A model generated the notes under the pieces. The model saw only the letters and a list, made by a program, of their open reading frames with translations, was not told the DNA's origin and did no database searches. This document shows, piece after piece, positions 23,661-51,600 of a DNA stretch of 64,000 bases. Within the stretch, counting starts at the first letter, position 1. Each line of letters starts with the position of its first letter. The position numbers and the translations under genes were made by a program. The stretch comes from Dromiciops gliroides (lineage: Eukaryota; Chordata; Mammalia; Microbiotheria; Microbiotheriidae): NCBI RefSeq assembly GCF_019393635.1, contig NC_057866.1, positions 6,621,723 through 6,685,722 of the forward strand. Reading direction: 5' to 3'.

Positions 23661-24557
23661 TCTGAGGAACTTTGAGCCATTAAGAATCATGTTGGAGGAG
23701 GCTCCAAGTCACCAATGAGCTCAAGCAATACTGAAGTTTTACTTCATCTCTGGCAGAGACCAAGGCTGGGGGACTCAAGGTCAGAGGACTGTGGAGACAT
23801 GTGTAGCTGGTGGAGCAGCAGCCTAGCCCAACCATTCCAGACAATGGGGGGAAATGCAGAAAGCGAGGGACTGACCATCCGTCCCTGGGGCCCAGAAGGA
23901 CAGGCCATGTCTCAAGGAGGTCCCTGACCCAAAGGCTCCATACAAACCAGAATGCTTGGACCAGAAACCAAGCACACATTTACAGCTGGTGAATGGTCCA
24001 GGAGCTGAGCCAAGCCAAGGAAATAAAATACACGGACGACCCAACACAGACGGGAAGGGCATCACCATAAAGGAGAGTGCTGGGGAATGGTAGCGACCAA
24101 GCCTGGCCCCACTCTGCCCACCTGGGGGGCGATAGGTATGGAGTCTTGAAGACGATTCATTTTGTGGATCTGGTTTTTTCCTCTTTTATAGTCTTTGTCA
24201 GGCCCCGGTGCCCGAGATTCTGTCGTGTCCCTGAAAGGCCCACGAGAGACAGCACAGGGACCTCTCAGGGAGGGGGTCACCCTGTCTGCACCTGAGAGCT
24301 CCAGAGAGCCGCTTGGGCCACTGAGTTCAGCCGGGATGGACCCCAGGCAGAGCTGCATCCCAGGCCTTCCTGGCTCTGAGGTCAGCTCACTAGCATGCCC
24401 AAGAGAAGGTTCTAGAAGACAAAGCATTGGCTGTAGAACACAAAACAATGGCTAGGATTCAGATGGTGGCTCACGGGCCCCTTCCCCCCCTTCCTGGGCC
24501 CTCTCCAGGCCCAGACCTCGGCCACATGGAGCCAAACCTTTGGAGTGTTTGACAGAT
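23661..24557. other. Intergenic 3' flank of IGHMBP2
   Basis: No gene or clear repeat recognised. Confidence 0.5.
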
Positions 24558-24563
24558 TTTATT
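24558..24563 (-). promoter_or_regulatory. IGHMBP2: Candidate polyadenylation signal of IGHMBP2
   Basis: AATAAA on the minus strand about 290 nt past the IGHMBP2 stop codon, the first hexamer downstream. It would give a 3' UTR of about 0.3 kb. Confidence 0.6.
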
Positions 24564-24853
24564 TAGCTGCTTTCACCCAGGGTCTCCCTCCTTCACCTCC
24601 CATCAAGGGAGGGCGATGCCCAGAAACCCGAAGGCCCCAAAGCCAGTGGGCCGGCTACGGTGGGTACCCAGAGACATGCACGCGCACTCCCCCTCCCTCC
24701 CCCCAGGTCTGGCTGCACCCGTCACCTACACTCTTACATGAGTGTGAGTGCCAGCACCCACCCCTGGGGCCAGGCCGGGCCTAGGGTCGAATCTCCGGCG
24801 GGGGTGGGGGTGGGGGTGAAGAGGTGGCCCAAAGGACGCTGGTCGCTCACTCA

Positions 24854-39411
<14,558 letters not shown>

Positions 39412-39548
39412 GACGCCGGCTCCGGCCGCTGTGCCGGAAGACCCGCCCTGGCCGGAAGTCCCGAGCAGGAAGTCCCTCCCACTGCGCCTTCGCGCGGCTT
39501 CCGCTTCCGGGACCTCCTGCGGCCGGCGGAAGCGGAAGTGGGAGCGGA
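39412..39548. promoter_or_regulatory. Shared bidirectional promoter of IGHMBP2 and MRPL21
   Basis: The two start codons point away from each other with 137 bp between them. The DNA is very GC- and CpG-rich with no TATA box. GGAAG-type ETS sites cluster: CCGGAAG at 39434, CCGGAAGT at 39452, AGGAAGT at 39467, the reverse pair TTCCGCTTCCGG at 39499-39510, and GCGGAAGCGGAAGTG at 39526-39540. Such clusters (GABPA/ELK type) are typical of divergent housekeeping promoters. Both 5' UTRs must be short or overlap. The CpG-rich zone extends from about 38,900 to 39,720. Confidence 0.88.
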
Positions 39549-39681
39549 ATGGCGGCGGCGGCGGGGGCGCGGGCCGTCTTCGGGGCCCTGGTCCGGCGGC
39601 GCCTTCTCCCCGCAGGCAGCGGCCTCGGCCTCCCGGCGCCCCCCGGGGCGCGGGCGGGACTGGGGGCGAGCCCTGGAGCCG
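39549..39681 (+). CDS. MRPL21: MRPL21 exon 1 (mitochondrial presequence)
   Basis: Start ATGGCGGCGGCG; Arg- and Ala-rich leader; donor GAGCCG|GTGAGA, phase 1. This part is poorly conserved with human, as usual for presequences. Confidence 0.93.
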
Positions 39682-42600
39682 GTGAGAAAAACTCAGGGCC
39701 CTCCCCCTGCCCGCCTCAGGGTCCGGGCTCCGACCTCTGACCCCTTGACCTTGGGCGGCCCCTCTCGTGCCGCGGTTTGCCTCAGTTTCCCTCTGTGTCG
39801 GCGGTGTCTCGGAGGCCTTTCAGCGCAGACGTCGGCCCGCCCCCTCCAGGCTGCAGCTCCGGCCCTGCACACAGTAGGGGCTCGATGGGGTGATTGACTC
39901 TGCGGCCTGGCCCCCGCCCCTCCCCCTTTTCCAAGGCCCGAGCCTGGGAGATCCCCCCGTGTTCCTGAGCGGGGTCAGGGGTGACTCAGTCTGAAGCACC
40001 TACTGTGTGCCGGGCCATGTGCCAAGCTCTGGGCATAGAAGGACAGGCAAAAGCGGCCCCTGCCCTGGGAGGGGGGCTTAGGGTGTGATGCAGGGGAGGG
40101 GCTGGAGGCAAAGCGCGGGCCAGGCCTGGGGCATATTCAGTGGCTGGACAGTCACGGAAGCCTTAGAGCGTAGACCGAAGGTGCATACTCTTTGCTTGGG
40201 GCAGAGGTGACTTGGTGGGGGGATTCCTTGAGTACCTGGGGTGGGGGAGGTGCCCACTAGGTCCCTTCCCGCCTTTAAGTCTCAGGAAGCTGGAGACCCT
40301 TCATCTTAGCCAGGAGGGACAGGAAGGGGCTTCCCCAAAGCCGCCTGGTAGTAAATGACAGGATTTGAACTCAGGTCCTTGGACTCCCAATGCAGCTTCT
40401 TTCCACTGTACAGTCTTTTTGTTTTGCTTCCACCCTCGGGATATTTGAAGGCCGTTATCACACCCCCCCCACATCTACGCCCACCACGTCTACACTCTGT
40501 CCTTCCTCTGGTCCCTGGTTTCTTCCCTCTCACAGGAACCCAGCCTTTGGGTTCCAACAAAGCCGCAAAGCACCTTTCATTGGGATGTTTTAAAGGAGGT
40601 CCCGCGAGCGGGTCCTGACCCTCTCACTCCCTGCCTGGCATCAGTTTGGGTTTGGCCTCAGGCCTGAAAGGCAGGACCCCCACCCCCTGCCCCGCCACAT
40701 TGGGGAAGGGGCCCGGCTCTGAACTGACCCATCTCAGAAGTAGGAGGCAAAGGGGTGAGGGGACAGCAGCCGGACAGATGTCCCGGGGGCCGAGGTCTCC
40801 AGTGGAATGAGGAGAGGGAAAATCTTGGTGAGATCTCCCCAGAGCCTTGGGCAAAGGTCGGTCCGGGGACCTGCACCCCTGCCAGTCACATCAGATTGGG
40901 GGGGACGTACGTACTTTTCTTCCTCTTTCTATTTTAAAAGATGGTTTGTTCTGAGGGATGGAAGGAAAGGGAGAAAGGAGGAAGCCCACATGGTTTAAAA
41001 ACAAAAGAGCAATAAAAATCTGGGTGATTCTGGTTTCTAAGTCAGGATATTTCATTTTTATCTTTGTCTCCCTGGCATGTAGTAGGGGCTTAATTAGTGT
41101 TAGATCACTTTATGGACATAGGCTGTGCCCTTTTGGCACTCGCTGTTTAGTTGGAGAGAAAACAAGTATCAGCAACAGCAAACACTTAACCATGTGTTAA
41201 CCACCGCCCGTGAGAACACACAGAGCTGTCAGACTCGCCGGCAACCACCCAGGATGCACGAACTAGGTGAAAATGTGCATGCGACCATGTGTGTTCTTTT
41301 GTGGCTTTCTAAGCCTGGCAGCCCCAGGGGCTGTGGCCACCATCAGAGATGGGAGAGTGGCCAGTGTGGGGCCCCAGGGGGAGGAAGCCTGGCCCAGAGG
41401 AAGACTCTTGAACTGCTTTTGGCAAAGGGCAGTGACTATGACGCTAAAAACCAAAGATGTGAATCTGATTGTTTATAAGTGATGACAAAGGGGGCAGCTA
41501 GGTGGCGCAGTGGGTAGAGCACCGGCACTGGATTCAGGAGGACCTGAGTTCAAATCCAGCCTCAGACACTTAACACTTACTAGCTGTGTGACCTGGGGCA
41601 AGTCACTTAACCCCCACTTGCCTCACCAAAAAAAAAAAGTGATGACAAGAAGGTTTCTGGCGGGGAGCTGGTGTTAGCACCACAGGGAAGGCGAGGGCTT
41701 TGTTAGAAGAGACAAGGGAGGGGCGGCTCGGTAAGAGCCACCAGCAGTGGGGGCTGCTGAGAGGCCTGGGCCCTGGGGCTCAGCTCCATAAATGTTACTG
41801 CATGCAGAGCTCAAAGCAGAGCTGGAGGACCGGCTTCCTGTCCCAGCTGCGGCCCCTGCCAGGTGTTCCAGGCCTCAGACCTTTCTCTTTGTCCTCCCCC
41901 TCTGAGATGAGCGGTCATCTTCCTGCTCGCACTCAGGGCCACTCGTGAGTGTTGCCGGATTGTCTTTTGTAACCAGCGATTGTCTGGTTTCTTCTTTTCA
42001 GTTCATCGTTGGCCTGCTTTTCAAAGTCACAGTTCCCAGAGCACATCTGCTCCAGAAAGGTAAAGAACGTGGGGTTCTGCTGGTCTGACTTTTGAGACTC
42101 TGTGGGAAAGCAAATGCACGGAATTGTCTAATTGCCCCGACCTTCATTTGATACTGTAGCTCACAGGTGGGGGGACGGGGCAGATAAAAGCATAGAAACA
42201 GAGCGGTGAGCTCTGGTGTAGCCTCGTCATGCCGGGATGGGGACGTGTTCCATTTCTGGCTTGGGGAGCATAAAGATTGTGCCATCCTCTGTGCTGGCTG
42301 TTACTGGGAGATGATGCTGGAGGGGAGAATTTGGGAACAGTTTCCCCGGCACATTTCAGAAAATCTACCTCCTGACGGGTATTTCTTCTGTCTGGTGCTG
42401 GGGGCCTTGGGGGAGAATGAAATCATTTTGTTCCAGATGTGTCGAGTTTGAGATGTCGATAGGACCAGTAGGTTGAGGTAGTGGGCAGTCACGTGAGACA
42501 GGCTAGGGCTGGACAAAGAGATCTGAGAATCCTCTATGGAGATCATTGATTTGGGCGTGGCTGACGAGCTCCAAGTGGAGTGGTTTGGAGGGAAAAGAGA

Positions 42601-45600
42601 AGAGGGTGCACTTGGGCAGGCAGAAAGCGAGGAAGGTGCACTCGTCCGTCAGGTGGAGTGAAGATAAGATGGGGAGAAGAGCAGGGAAGGCTTTCTCTCC
42701 CAGAGACGCTTTCACATTTCTGATGAATTCAGATTCACGCCTCGCTTCGCTTCTGGGTGCTGTAGCTCAACAAATGACTTAGTGTGGAGGTGGCCCAAGC
42801 TGGGGCCAGCCTTTTGTTCACATTCAGCCTCTAAATTTTTTGTTTGTTTTTGGTGGGGCAATGAGGGTTAAGTGACTTGCCCAGGGTCACACAGCTAGTA
42901 AGTGTCAAGTGTCTGAGACCAAATTGGAACTCAGGTCCTCCTGAATCTGGGGCCAGTGTTTCATCCACTGCGCCACCTAGCTGCCCCCCCCCACCCCAGT
43001 CTCTAAACTTTTGTCTACCTTTGTATGTGCTTCATTTTCCAAGGCAGGAATCTGCATGAACCTCACCATGCAAATGTTGTCCACAGGGTCCTCCCTAAGA
43101 CGTCACTGACTTCCCCTCCATGGCCTAAAATCACACTGCCGGCTGCTGAGGAAGAGGGCGAGCGTCACCGAGGTAAGTGTCGCAGCGATAAGGCAGGCAC
43201 CAGTATCCAGCTTCTCTCCCTCGCCAGGTCTTCTGCTCTCCGGTCAGGGTGCCGCGTCCAGGCTCCCCTAAAGCTCTTGTTTGTTGCCTTCAGAAAATAC
43301 ATTTCACGAGTTATCTCTTCTCTGCCCACAGGAAAATGCCAGACTCTTTTCAGGGTCTGGAAAATAGGACATGGAACTTTGTCAACAATCCAGTGTCTCC
43401 CTAGAAATTGAGAAGCAAAAGATTCGGGGTCGTGCAGATTAGAGCCAGAGCGGCTGCTTCAGGGGGTTGTAAGGTAGAGATCAGGCTTGAGTTAAGCATC
43501 TGCTGTGTGCTAAGTGCTGGGCATACAAAGAGGGGCCCAAACCAGTCCCTACCCTCGGGGCTCCCAGTCTGAGGTGGGAGACACCCACAGACAGCTGTGT
43601 ACAAACAAGCCACAGACAGGGTCCAAATCAGAGATCCTCGACAACGGGGAGTGCCAGCACTTCAGGGGGCAAGCAAGGCTTCTTACAGAAGGTGGGATTT
43701 TATCAGGAACACAAAGGAACATTCGCCACAAGGAGAACATGAGGAGGGAGAAACTTCCAGGCAGGGGCGTAGCTGGTGAATGGCGTTGGGAGGACTTGGA
43801 TGGGAGAAAAAATTGCCTCTTTCTTCTCACTAGCTTTTGGTTTCCTCTGCAGTCCTCTGGAAGTCTAATCCCACGCCCTCCTTTTGGAGATGAGGGAGGC
43901 GAGGCGTTCAGAAAGCCAGTGACTTACCTTTGCCCGAGGCCCTGCGGCTCCCTAGTGACAGACCTCGGGTCATAGGCCCTGACCCCTGAGGCTCAGTCCT
44001 CTGCTTTCCACCCCCAGGGAGGAGGAAATGCTCCTGGAGCAGGTGCCAGCTTCTAAATGGCTGTTTTTAGTTCTGAAAGACCTGAATCTGCAGTTGCAGA
44101 TTTCTTGAGAATCATGAAGAGTTGTTTTATTCACAAGACAAGTTTTCTTTATTTCCAGCAAAATCCGGGCTTTCATCCAGATTTGAGTCGGTACCAATCA
44201 CCCTTCCATCTGACCCAGGCATTGCCCTCCAGTCACCGCACTGTCCACCTCCTTAATCCTTGGATGGGGTTCATTGAATGGAAACGTTGTTTTACCCCTA
44301 CTAACAGTTGCTCAAGTTTCCATTAACATAACGAATGGGGGAGTATTTCTTAAGTGTCCTTGTAGTGCCGAGCCCTGTACATCTTGGATCTTCACAACAG
44401 CCCATTTTACAGTTGAAGAAACAGGCAGACAGTGGTGAAGTGACTTATCCAGGGTCCCAGAGCCAGTAAGTGTCTGAGTCTGAATTTGAACTGGGCTCCT
44501 GACTCCAGGCCTAGCCCTTTGTGTGTGGTGGTATCTCCTAGTGGCCCCCTGATGGTCAGCAGCAGTATGTGATGGGCCCACCAGAGACATTCACAGGGGC
44601 TGAGATATCAGGGGCATTTTAAAGGGGTTCCTGGACAATGGTTGGAAACCCAGCGCTTAGGCCCCTGTCTTCATTTTCAGAAAGAAAGGTCTCTACGTGG
44701 TGTAGTGCCCAGAGCACCAGACTCGGAGTTGAGAAGATCCAAGTTCAAATCTGACCTTAGACACATACTAACTGTGGGACCCTGGGCAAGTCACTTTACC
44801 TCACTCAGCCTCAGATTCCTTATCTGTGAAATGAGTATCATCACAGCACCTGCCTCCCAGGGCAGTTGTGATGATCCAAGATCATGTTTGTAAAATGCTG
44901 GTAATTCTTAACATCTTAGTTATTGTCACCACTGTTATTAAAGGCCTTGACTTCAGCGCCGCCACGGCTTCATGGGGTACGCTGCAGCGTCTGGGATATC
45001 CCTGCGCCGTCTACTCTCCGGGGTGTAACCAAGGCCCGCGCCCTCTTGTGTCCGTTCCTTTTAGAGGTCATCCAGCGGGTGAACAAACTGATCGCCACCG
45101 GACAGTACGGCCGGCTCTTCGCCGTGGTCCACTTTGCCAGCCGGCAGTGGAAGGTGACGGACGGGGACCTGATTCTGATCGAGAACACCTTGGAGGCCCA
45201 GTGCGGGGAAAGGATTCGCATGGAGAAGGTGAGGGCGTGAGGGCGCGTAGCGGGGGCCTGCCTTCACAGGCTCTACAGAGCCTTTCTTCCCTGCGCGTGA
45301 AGGTGTTTCACTAAGAGCAGGTGCCTCTGCGGCCTTCTGGCCAGGACGCTTCTTCCTGAGCTGTGGGGCAGGGCCGGGGGTTTCGAGGATCCTGTCCACC
45401 CTTCCAGGGCATCCCCTCTGCGCTTCACAGCATCTCTCAGGCTGCTAGGGCCACACCCTCTCTGAACACAGATGCCAGAGACCTGGAAGGATGGGGAGCT
45501 CACCACCTCCTGCAGCTGCCCATTGTGCTTTGGAGCATCACCGAGTCTCGCCTCCCCTGACAAACTCCTATCAGGTCCTGAGGTGGAACCTTCTGACAGC

Positions 45601-48600
45601 CCAGGACTGGGCAGGAGGGTACGGGGGAGACCTTCCTTCTGGGTCTCCCTTGTGGCCGCAGAGCCTGTAGGAGCAGGTCCGAGCTGTGTCTGCCCAGGGA
45701 TGCTGGGGTCCAGGCACCACGACGTCCCCAGGTCCTCCTGTGGTAGAATCCCAGGACCCTTCACCCTTCTGATGGCCCTTCTCTGGGCACACGAGCCGCC
45801 TTCTTGAAGTGGGGCACCCTCCAAACGAGTCGGGCCTTCCCCTTGATCAGTATTTGTCGAATAGAGATTTGCCTTCAGCTTGATCCAGTCTCATCTTCTT
45901 GGATCCAGCCCAGGGTTGTTGCCCCATAGCTCCTTTCATATCCAGCATGTCCTCCTTCCCGCTCAGCCAGACACCCATACTGTATGGAGCCAGGGTTATC
46001 TGGCCCGCCTGCGTCCCCACTTTTCAGAGAGCTTTTGTCCTCAGGAAGCACAGCACCCTGATCTGCAAGTCTCCTAGGACTTTGGGGTTCTCCCCTCTTT
46101 GTGCCCTTCAGCTGCTAGGAGACAATCAGGTTGCCGCCCCCTCTCCTGAAGCTTCTCCAAGATAAATACCCACAATCCCAGAGTGAGGTCAGCCCGCTAT
46201 GGCCCTGGCCCCCCACGCCATGTGCACCCCAGTATTCCAGGAGCCAGGGCCAGGCTCTCTGCCCTCTTCTTGGCAGACTTGCCCTCCTTGGCTGAAAGGA
46301 GGGCCGCTGTCTGCCCTCTGCCTCATCTCTCAGGTTGCTGACGGCGGTTCAGCCGCTGCTTCCAGGGCCCAAAGATGAAGTTCGTCTGGGCCTGGGCACA
46401 TAAATTTAGTCCCGGGCAGGAGGGCCTCTTGTCCTCTTTCATCATTGTTCTGTCCTTTCTGCCCCAAAGATCATCCTCCTTGGCAGAAAAACCCGAAGGG
46501 AAGTTGGCATTCAGCAGCTCTGCCTTCTCTCTGTGGGCCGTGATCGTCCGTCCGCCCCAGGTGGCTCGCGGTGCTTTCCCTTTGGAAGCTGTGCTGTTTT
46601 CCCTAACTGACTTGAAGAAAGCCCTCATCGTTGTCCTTGGCTTCCTTCACGTGCCAGCTTCTGCTCATTGGGTTTGGGCACTCCTAAATGTTTGTTCTCA
46701 TCCCGTTAGCCAGCCTCGTTCCCGGTCTTCAGGAGAGCTTTGTAGGATTTAGCTCACTTAGTGAATGTGCAGCACATTTCTTGGAGAGTGTCCTCATGAC
46801 AACTTCTCTTTCCCCACAAGACTCCCCTCTTCCAAGCTCTCCTATTTCTGTCCCAGTCCCCCAGGCTCGCCACTTTGGAATCATCTCTAACTCCTCAGTC
46901 TTCCTGGCCCAAACCCGGACCCTTCTCTCCAATTCTGTGCCCCCCTGAGTACAGGGCCTCCCTCACCCCTGTCCCGGACTTTTTGCAGGAGCATCCTAGT
47001 GGGTTGTCCTGCCCCGAGCTCTCTCTGCCCCTCCAGGATCAAACAGACCCCTCTGTTTGCCTCGCCAAGCCCTTCGCAGCCTGGCCGAGTGCTCAGGGCT
47101 TTGGCACTTGACAGAATGCCTTGTTTCTCTGTGGGTGCTTTCTGAAGAGCTGCTCATCTTTCACAGGGGGGCTTTCCTTAGAGAGTTTTATGCCAAAGGG
47201 CTCTCCGGTCACTCCCCTCACAGTCCCCATCATCTGCACCTCGGGAGATGGGCTTGTCAGACAGAGACACGTGGTAGATGAAATGGCCGTTCAGACGGAT
47301 CGAGATTGAGCTGCCACGCCAGGAGGGAGGCCCCTGCCCCAACTCCTCTTCTTGGTAAGTTCAGGACTGGCATGCTTCCGGGACTCCCTCCGTTGGTCTG
47401 CCAGTCAGTGCCGCATCCTCTCTGTCTCCAGATCCCGACTGTCTCCACAGGAGAGAGTAGCTGCTTGCCCAGTGCCACTCTGCCACCCCCACCTCTTCCC
47501 TGCCCCATCATTGGCTGAAGAAGATCAGAGCTTTCAGGGCCATATCTTCAGGTGGCTTCTCGCCCATTCGTTGATACCCATGAGGTCCCGTTTGTCCTCA
47601 CCCACCCTGCTGGCTCCCAGGATATCCTCCTGCCTGAATTAAACGCCGTTTGAGTGAGCGGCTCTGGAGCAGCCTCCCAGACTTTCTTTGTGCTTTATTC
47701 CATTGTTCTCACGGTTCTTTGATAAAATCTTTTCCCTCTTTATGTTTAAGGAAGTTACAAATCATTTGGAGCAGATGGAAAAGTAAAACTGTTGTCATTC
47801 AGGCATTTCCAACTCTTGGGGACCCCATTTGGGGTTTTCCTGGCAAAGATACTGGAGGCATTTGCCATTTCCTCTTCTAGCTCATTTGACAGATGAGGAA
47901 CTGAGGCAGACAGTTAAGTGATTCACCAGGAAGAATCTGAACCCAAATTTGAACTCAGGTCTTTGTGACTCCAGGCCCGACACTGTCCACTGTGCCACCT
48001 CGCTAAAAGTAAAACTCACTCCCCACACAGTGACATTTCCAAGATTGTGTTCTGGCCTCCCGCTTAGTGAAACTCATTTTAATTATGGCCTGATGTTTCT
48101 GGTCCCATTGCCTAGTGATGCAGACCCTCCAATTGATGGGTGGTCTCATTAATTGAGACGTGCCCTCCTGTGATGTGCATCACAGCCCTACCTTGCAGCA
48201 GTGCCAGGGAAGCGCTCTGCCCACTTGTTCTCCCTCTTGCCTCATGAACATCTGACCTGTCTCCTCCTCCTGGCATCCAGTTGCATGGTAACATACCTCT
48301 TGCCTCTTCTTGACAATTCTTCATTGGGCAGGTGTTGCATACCTACTGTGTGTGTCTGATCTTTAGGTATTTTGACACAGTGGGGTTCTGTGTCTCACAG
48401 CTATGTCTCCGTACCATCATGTAAAATTTGAGTGTTTTTCAAATGGGCCTTTGCTTTCACAAGAAGCTGGGAATCAGTAAAAGAGCTCTGCACTTGACTG
48501 AAAGCAGTCCAGGCCTTTCTCTTCCTTTTTCACTTTCCACCCAGTTCATCGTCCATCTCTAGTGTCTGTCCTGGAGATCAGTGGGGTAGGACAGCAGGTA

Positions 48601-51600
48601 GGCTTCATCCATGAGGTCTTTCTTGTGAGGCAGCAAGGGGGCGCAGCGGATGGAGCACTGGGAGTCAGGAGGACCCGAGTTCAAATGTGACCAGACACTC
48701 GCTGTGTGACCCTGGGCAAGCTTTTGCACAAGTAAAATTATTGTAGTTAAAATTAGAAGGGAATTAACGGGGTGGGGGGGATCTTTGCCACAAGTTTCTC
48801 TGATAAAAGTTTCATTGCCAAGATACTGATTCAAATGTATAAGACTGGTAGCCATTCCCCAATAAGAGAAGTGGTCTAAGAGTACTAGGAGACGGTTCTC
48901 AGAGGAAGAAGCAGTCAACCGTATAAATCACTGTGGATGACAGGAGTGAAAATTAAAGCAGCTTTGAGATTTAGCCTCACGCCTATCGGAGTAAGGAGGA
49001 TGATAAAAATAAACAACAACAGCAGTTGTTGGAGGGGCTTTGGAAAAATGTATTTGGGCTAACCCCAATTGCCTTAAACATCCGGGGCATCTCTGGTCGT
49101 CCTGATGTGTATCTGCCACTGGACTCAGCTGGCCCCGGAGGAGAGAGTGAGGCTGGTGACCGTGCACAGCCCTCCCTCACTGAGATCCCATTCGGTGCAA
49201 GGCATGACCTCACCCCGATGTCCTGGACCTCTTCCAAGAACCTGCGGTGTTTTAGAACTCGATGCAGTCTGAGTCCCCGAAGGCCCTTAGCATCCCCAAG
49301 GCCCCGTCTTCCTCGCCACCTTGCCAAGGATGGCTTTTGGCAAGCGTCTGTCTTCCACTTTAGGCCTCACCATCAGAAGAAGGATGAAGAGGGTTATTTC
49401 ATTCGTTCCTCCTTCAAAGAGCTCTGAAAAGTTTGGGGGGATGGCAGATACTTTGCTGCAGAGCTTTTCCAGGCACACTCATGCGTTGTTGGTGGCACCA
49501 AGAAGGGATAACAGGCATTTTGGAAGTGCCTGGGGTCCTGTGGTGCTCCCCTTTACCTGCTGGCCCTCTGCCAGGAGCCTCTCACGGCCCTGCTTTAACG
49601 CCATGGGTTTCCCTCCGACAGTCTCTGCAGGGGCTCCAGGCACGGACTCATTGGTAACTGCAGGTTGTGAGCCCCTTGAGGATGGGCCATTTTTGCCTTT
49701 CTTTGTAATCCCGTGGCCTCACACGGTGTCCGGCACATAGTAGGTGCTTAATAAATGCTTTTAACTTGATGAGACCCTGCCCCCCCCCCTTGACCCAGTG
49801 CCACCTTACATGTGCTCACAGGCACATGTGCACACACATACACACTTGTCTCCGGTGGTCATCATGTCCTGTGCCTCCCAGCTCTTTGCTGAAGAAGGTG
49901 CTTATGCTCTTGCAAGACAAGGCTTCTTGAATCTACAAGTTTCAGAGACTCATCCTCTGTTTCTCCCCATCCTCACTTTTCCACCTTTGCATTGAAGCCA
50001 CAAATTACCAGAGTGGGTTTGGGCTTGGTTTGGTTATTAAAAGGAAAGGCAGAAGTGGGACCTTTGGCTGAGTCTTAGCTTGGCCCGTGAGCTCCAGCTC
50101 CTCCATCGAGGGGTCTCTGGTGCAGCTTCTTTTGGGACATCCCCAGTGCTTGGAGGAGACAGCCATGACTGGCTTCCGGGCCATCAGAGCATCACCTAGA
50201 AAGTGCATTCTTTACGGCCAAAGGACGGGTGCCTGAGGATTTCCCTCCGTCTCAGATGCATTTGTGTAAAACTTGATGCCCCAGCCGGTGTTTGAAACGT
50301 TGTTGCCGCGTGGGGGGCAGCTGATGATTAAGTGTGTTCTGTTGAACTTCTCCAGGTCTTGCTGGTTGGCGCTGAGGACTTCACGTTAATTGGAAAACCG
50401 CTTCTTGGGTAAGCTGTTCTTTATTTAATAAGCTTAGGAGCCAGAGAGAAAGGTTAGCACGGCTGTCCCTGCCCACACACGTGCAGTCTTGTATCCGTGC
50501 TTCCTCTGTAGTGCTGGAAGGGCCCTCAGGCTCATCCTTGTACATGTGGGAAGGCCGAGCCCCAGGGACCTGCCCCAGGTCAGGTCGGGTAGCTGTCAGC
50601 AGAGTCAGGATTCACACCCTGGTCTCTGATCACTAGTCCTGTACCTGCCCATGTAAAGAGACTACACAGACCTTGTGAACCTCGAAGCTTTGTCGGGAGC
50701 TTTGCAGATGTGTGAATGCTAGCTCTTGTCACCATCGTTGTTGTTATCATTGTCACTAAATTTGGGAAAGAGTGTAAGAGATAAATATGCTTTGCTTGCA
50801 TCATAGACTGGATCTTGTCCGCGTAGAAGCCACGGTTATCGAAAAGACTGAGTCATGGCCACGGGTCTACATGAAGTTTAAGAAAAGGAAAAATTTCAGA
50901 AGAAAGAAAGGTAAATTGGAAAAAAACACAACTTGACACTGATTTGGCCACGGCTACAGTTGAGTTCTGGCTGTGGGTCCTCCCCTGCCCACCTGGGGGG
51001 GTACTCCCCACCTGGGCTCGGGGGCTAAGCCTTAAGGAATCCCGAGGACGAAAGCAGTGTGGGACTCAGAGGTGAGGGGCAGGTGCTGGAAGGAGTCCAG
51101 GCCTCCAAATTCACCAGATTTTAGGTGAACCTTATTCCCGAGTGCTTACTGAGTCTACACTGCTGGTCACTGGGCTTTCTTCTGGGGGGCAGAGATTAGT
51201 CACTTGATATCCCTGGGCCCTCTCCAGAGATGGCAGTTGAGGGGGAAGATAAGACATGTCCTAAGAAGATAAATAGTACGAGATGACAGCATATGCTTAG
51301 GGAAAATGAGTGGCAGACACCTGGGATTGCCAGGGGGGATGTAGGGAGAAGGGTCTTGGGGGCGGAAAGCCAGATGGAGAGAGGGCGGGAGGGGAGGGGG
51401 CGGCCAGGAGTGGGAAGAGTCTCGATCTCTTGTCCAGTGAGAATCAGGAGAGGAAATAGCCATGTGATCCCGTGTGTTTGATAACTTCAGGGGCGCGAAC
51501 GGCTCCCAGAGGGCAGAACCAGGAGCTTGCCAGAAGTGGCTTTGCGCCCTGTGTCACCAGGAGGGCTTTCCCTAAGTGAGAGGGGCTCCCCCACCTTAGA

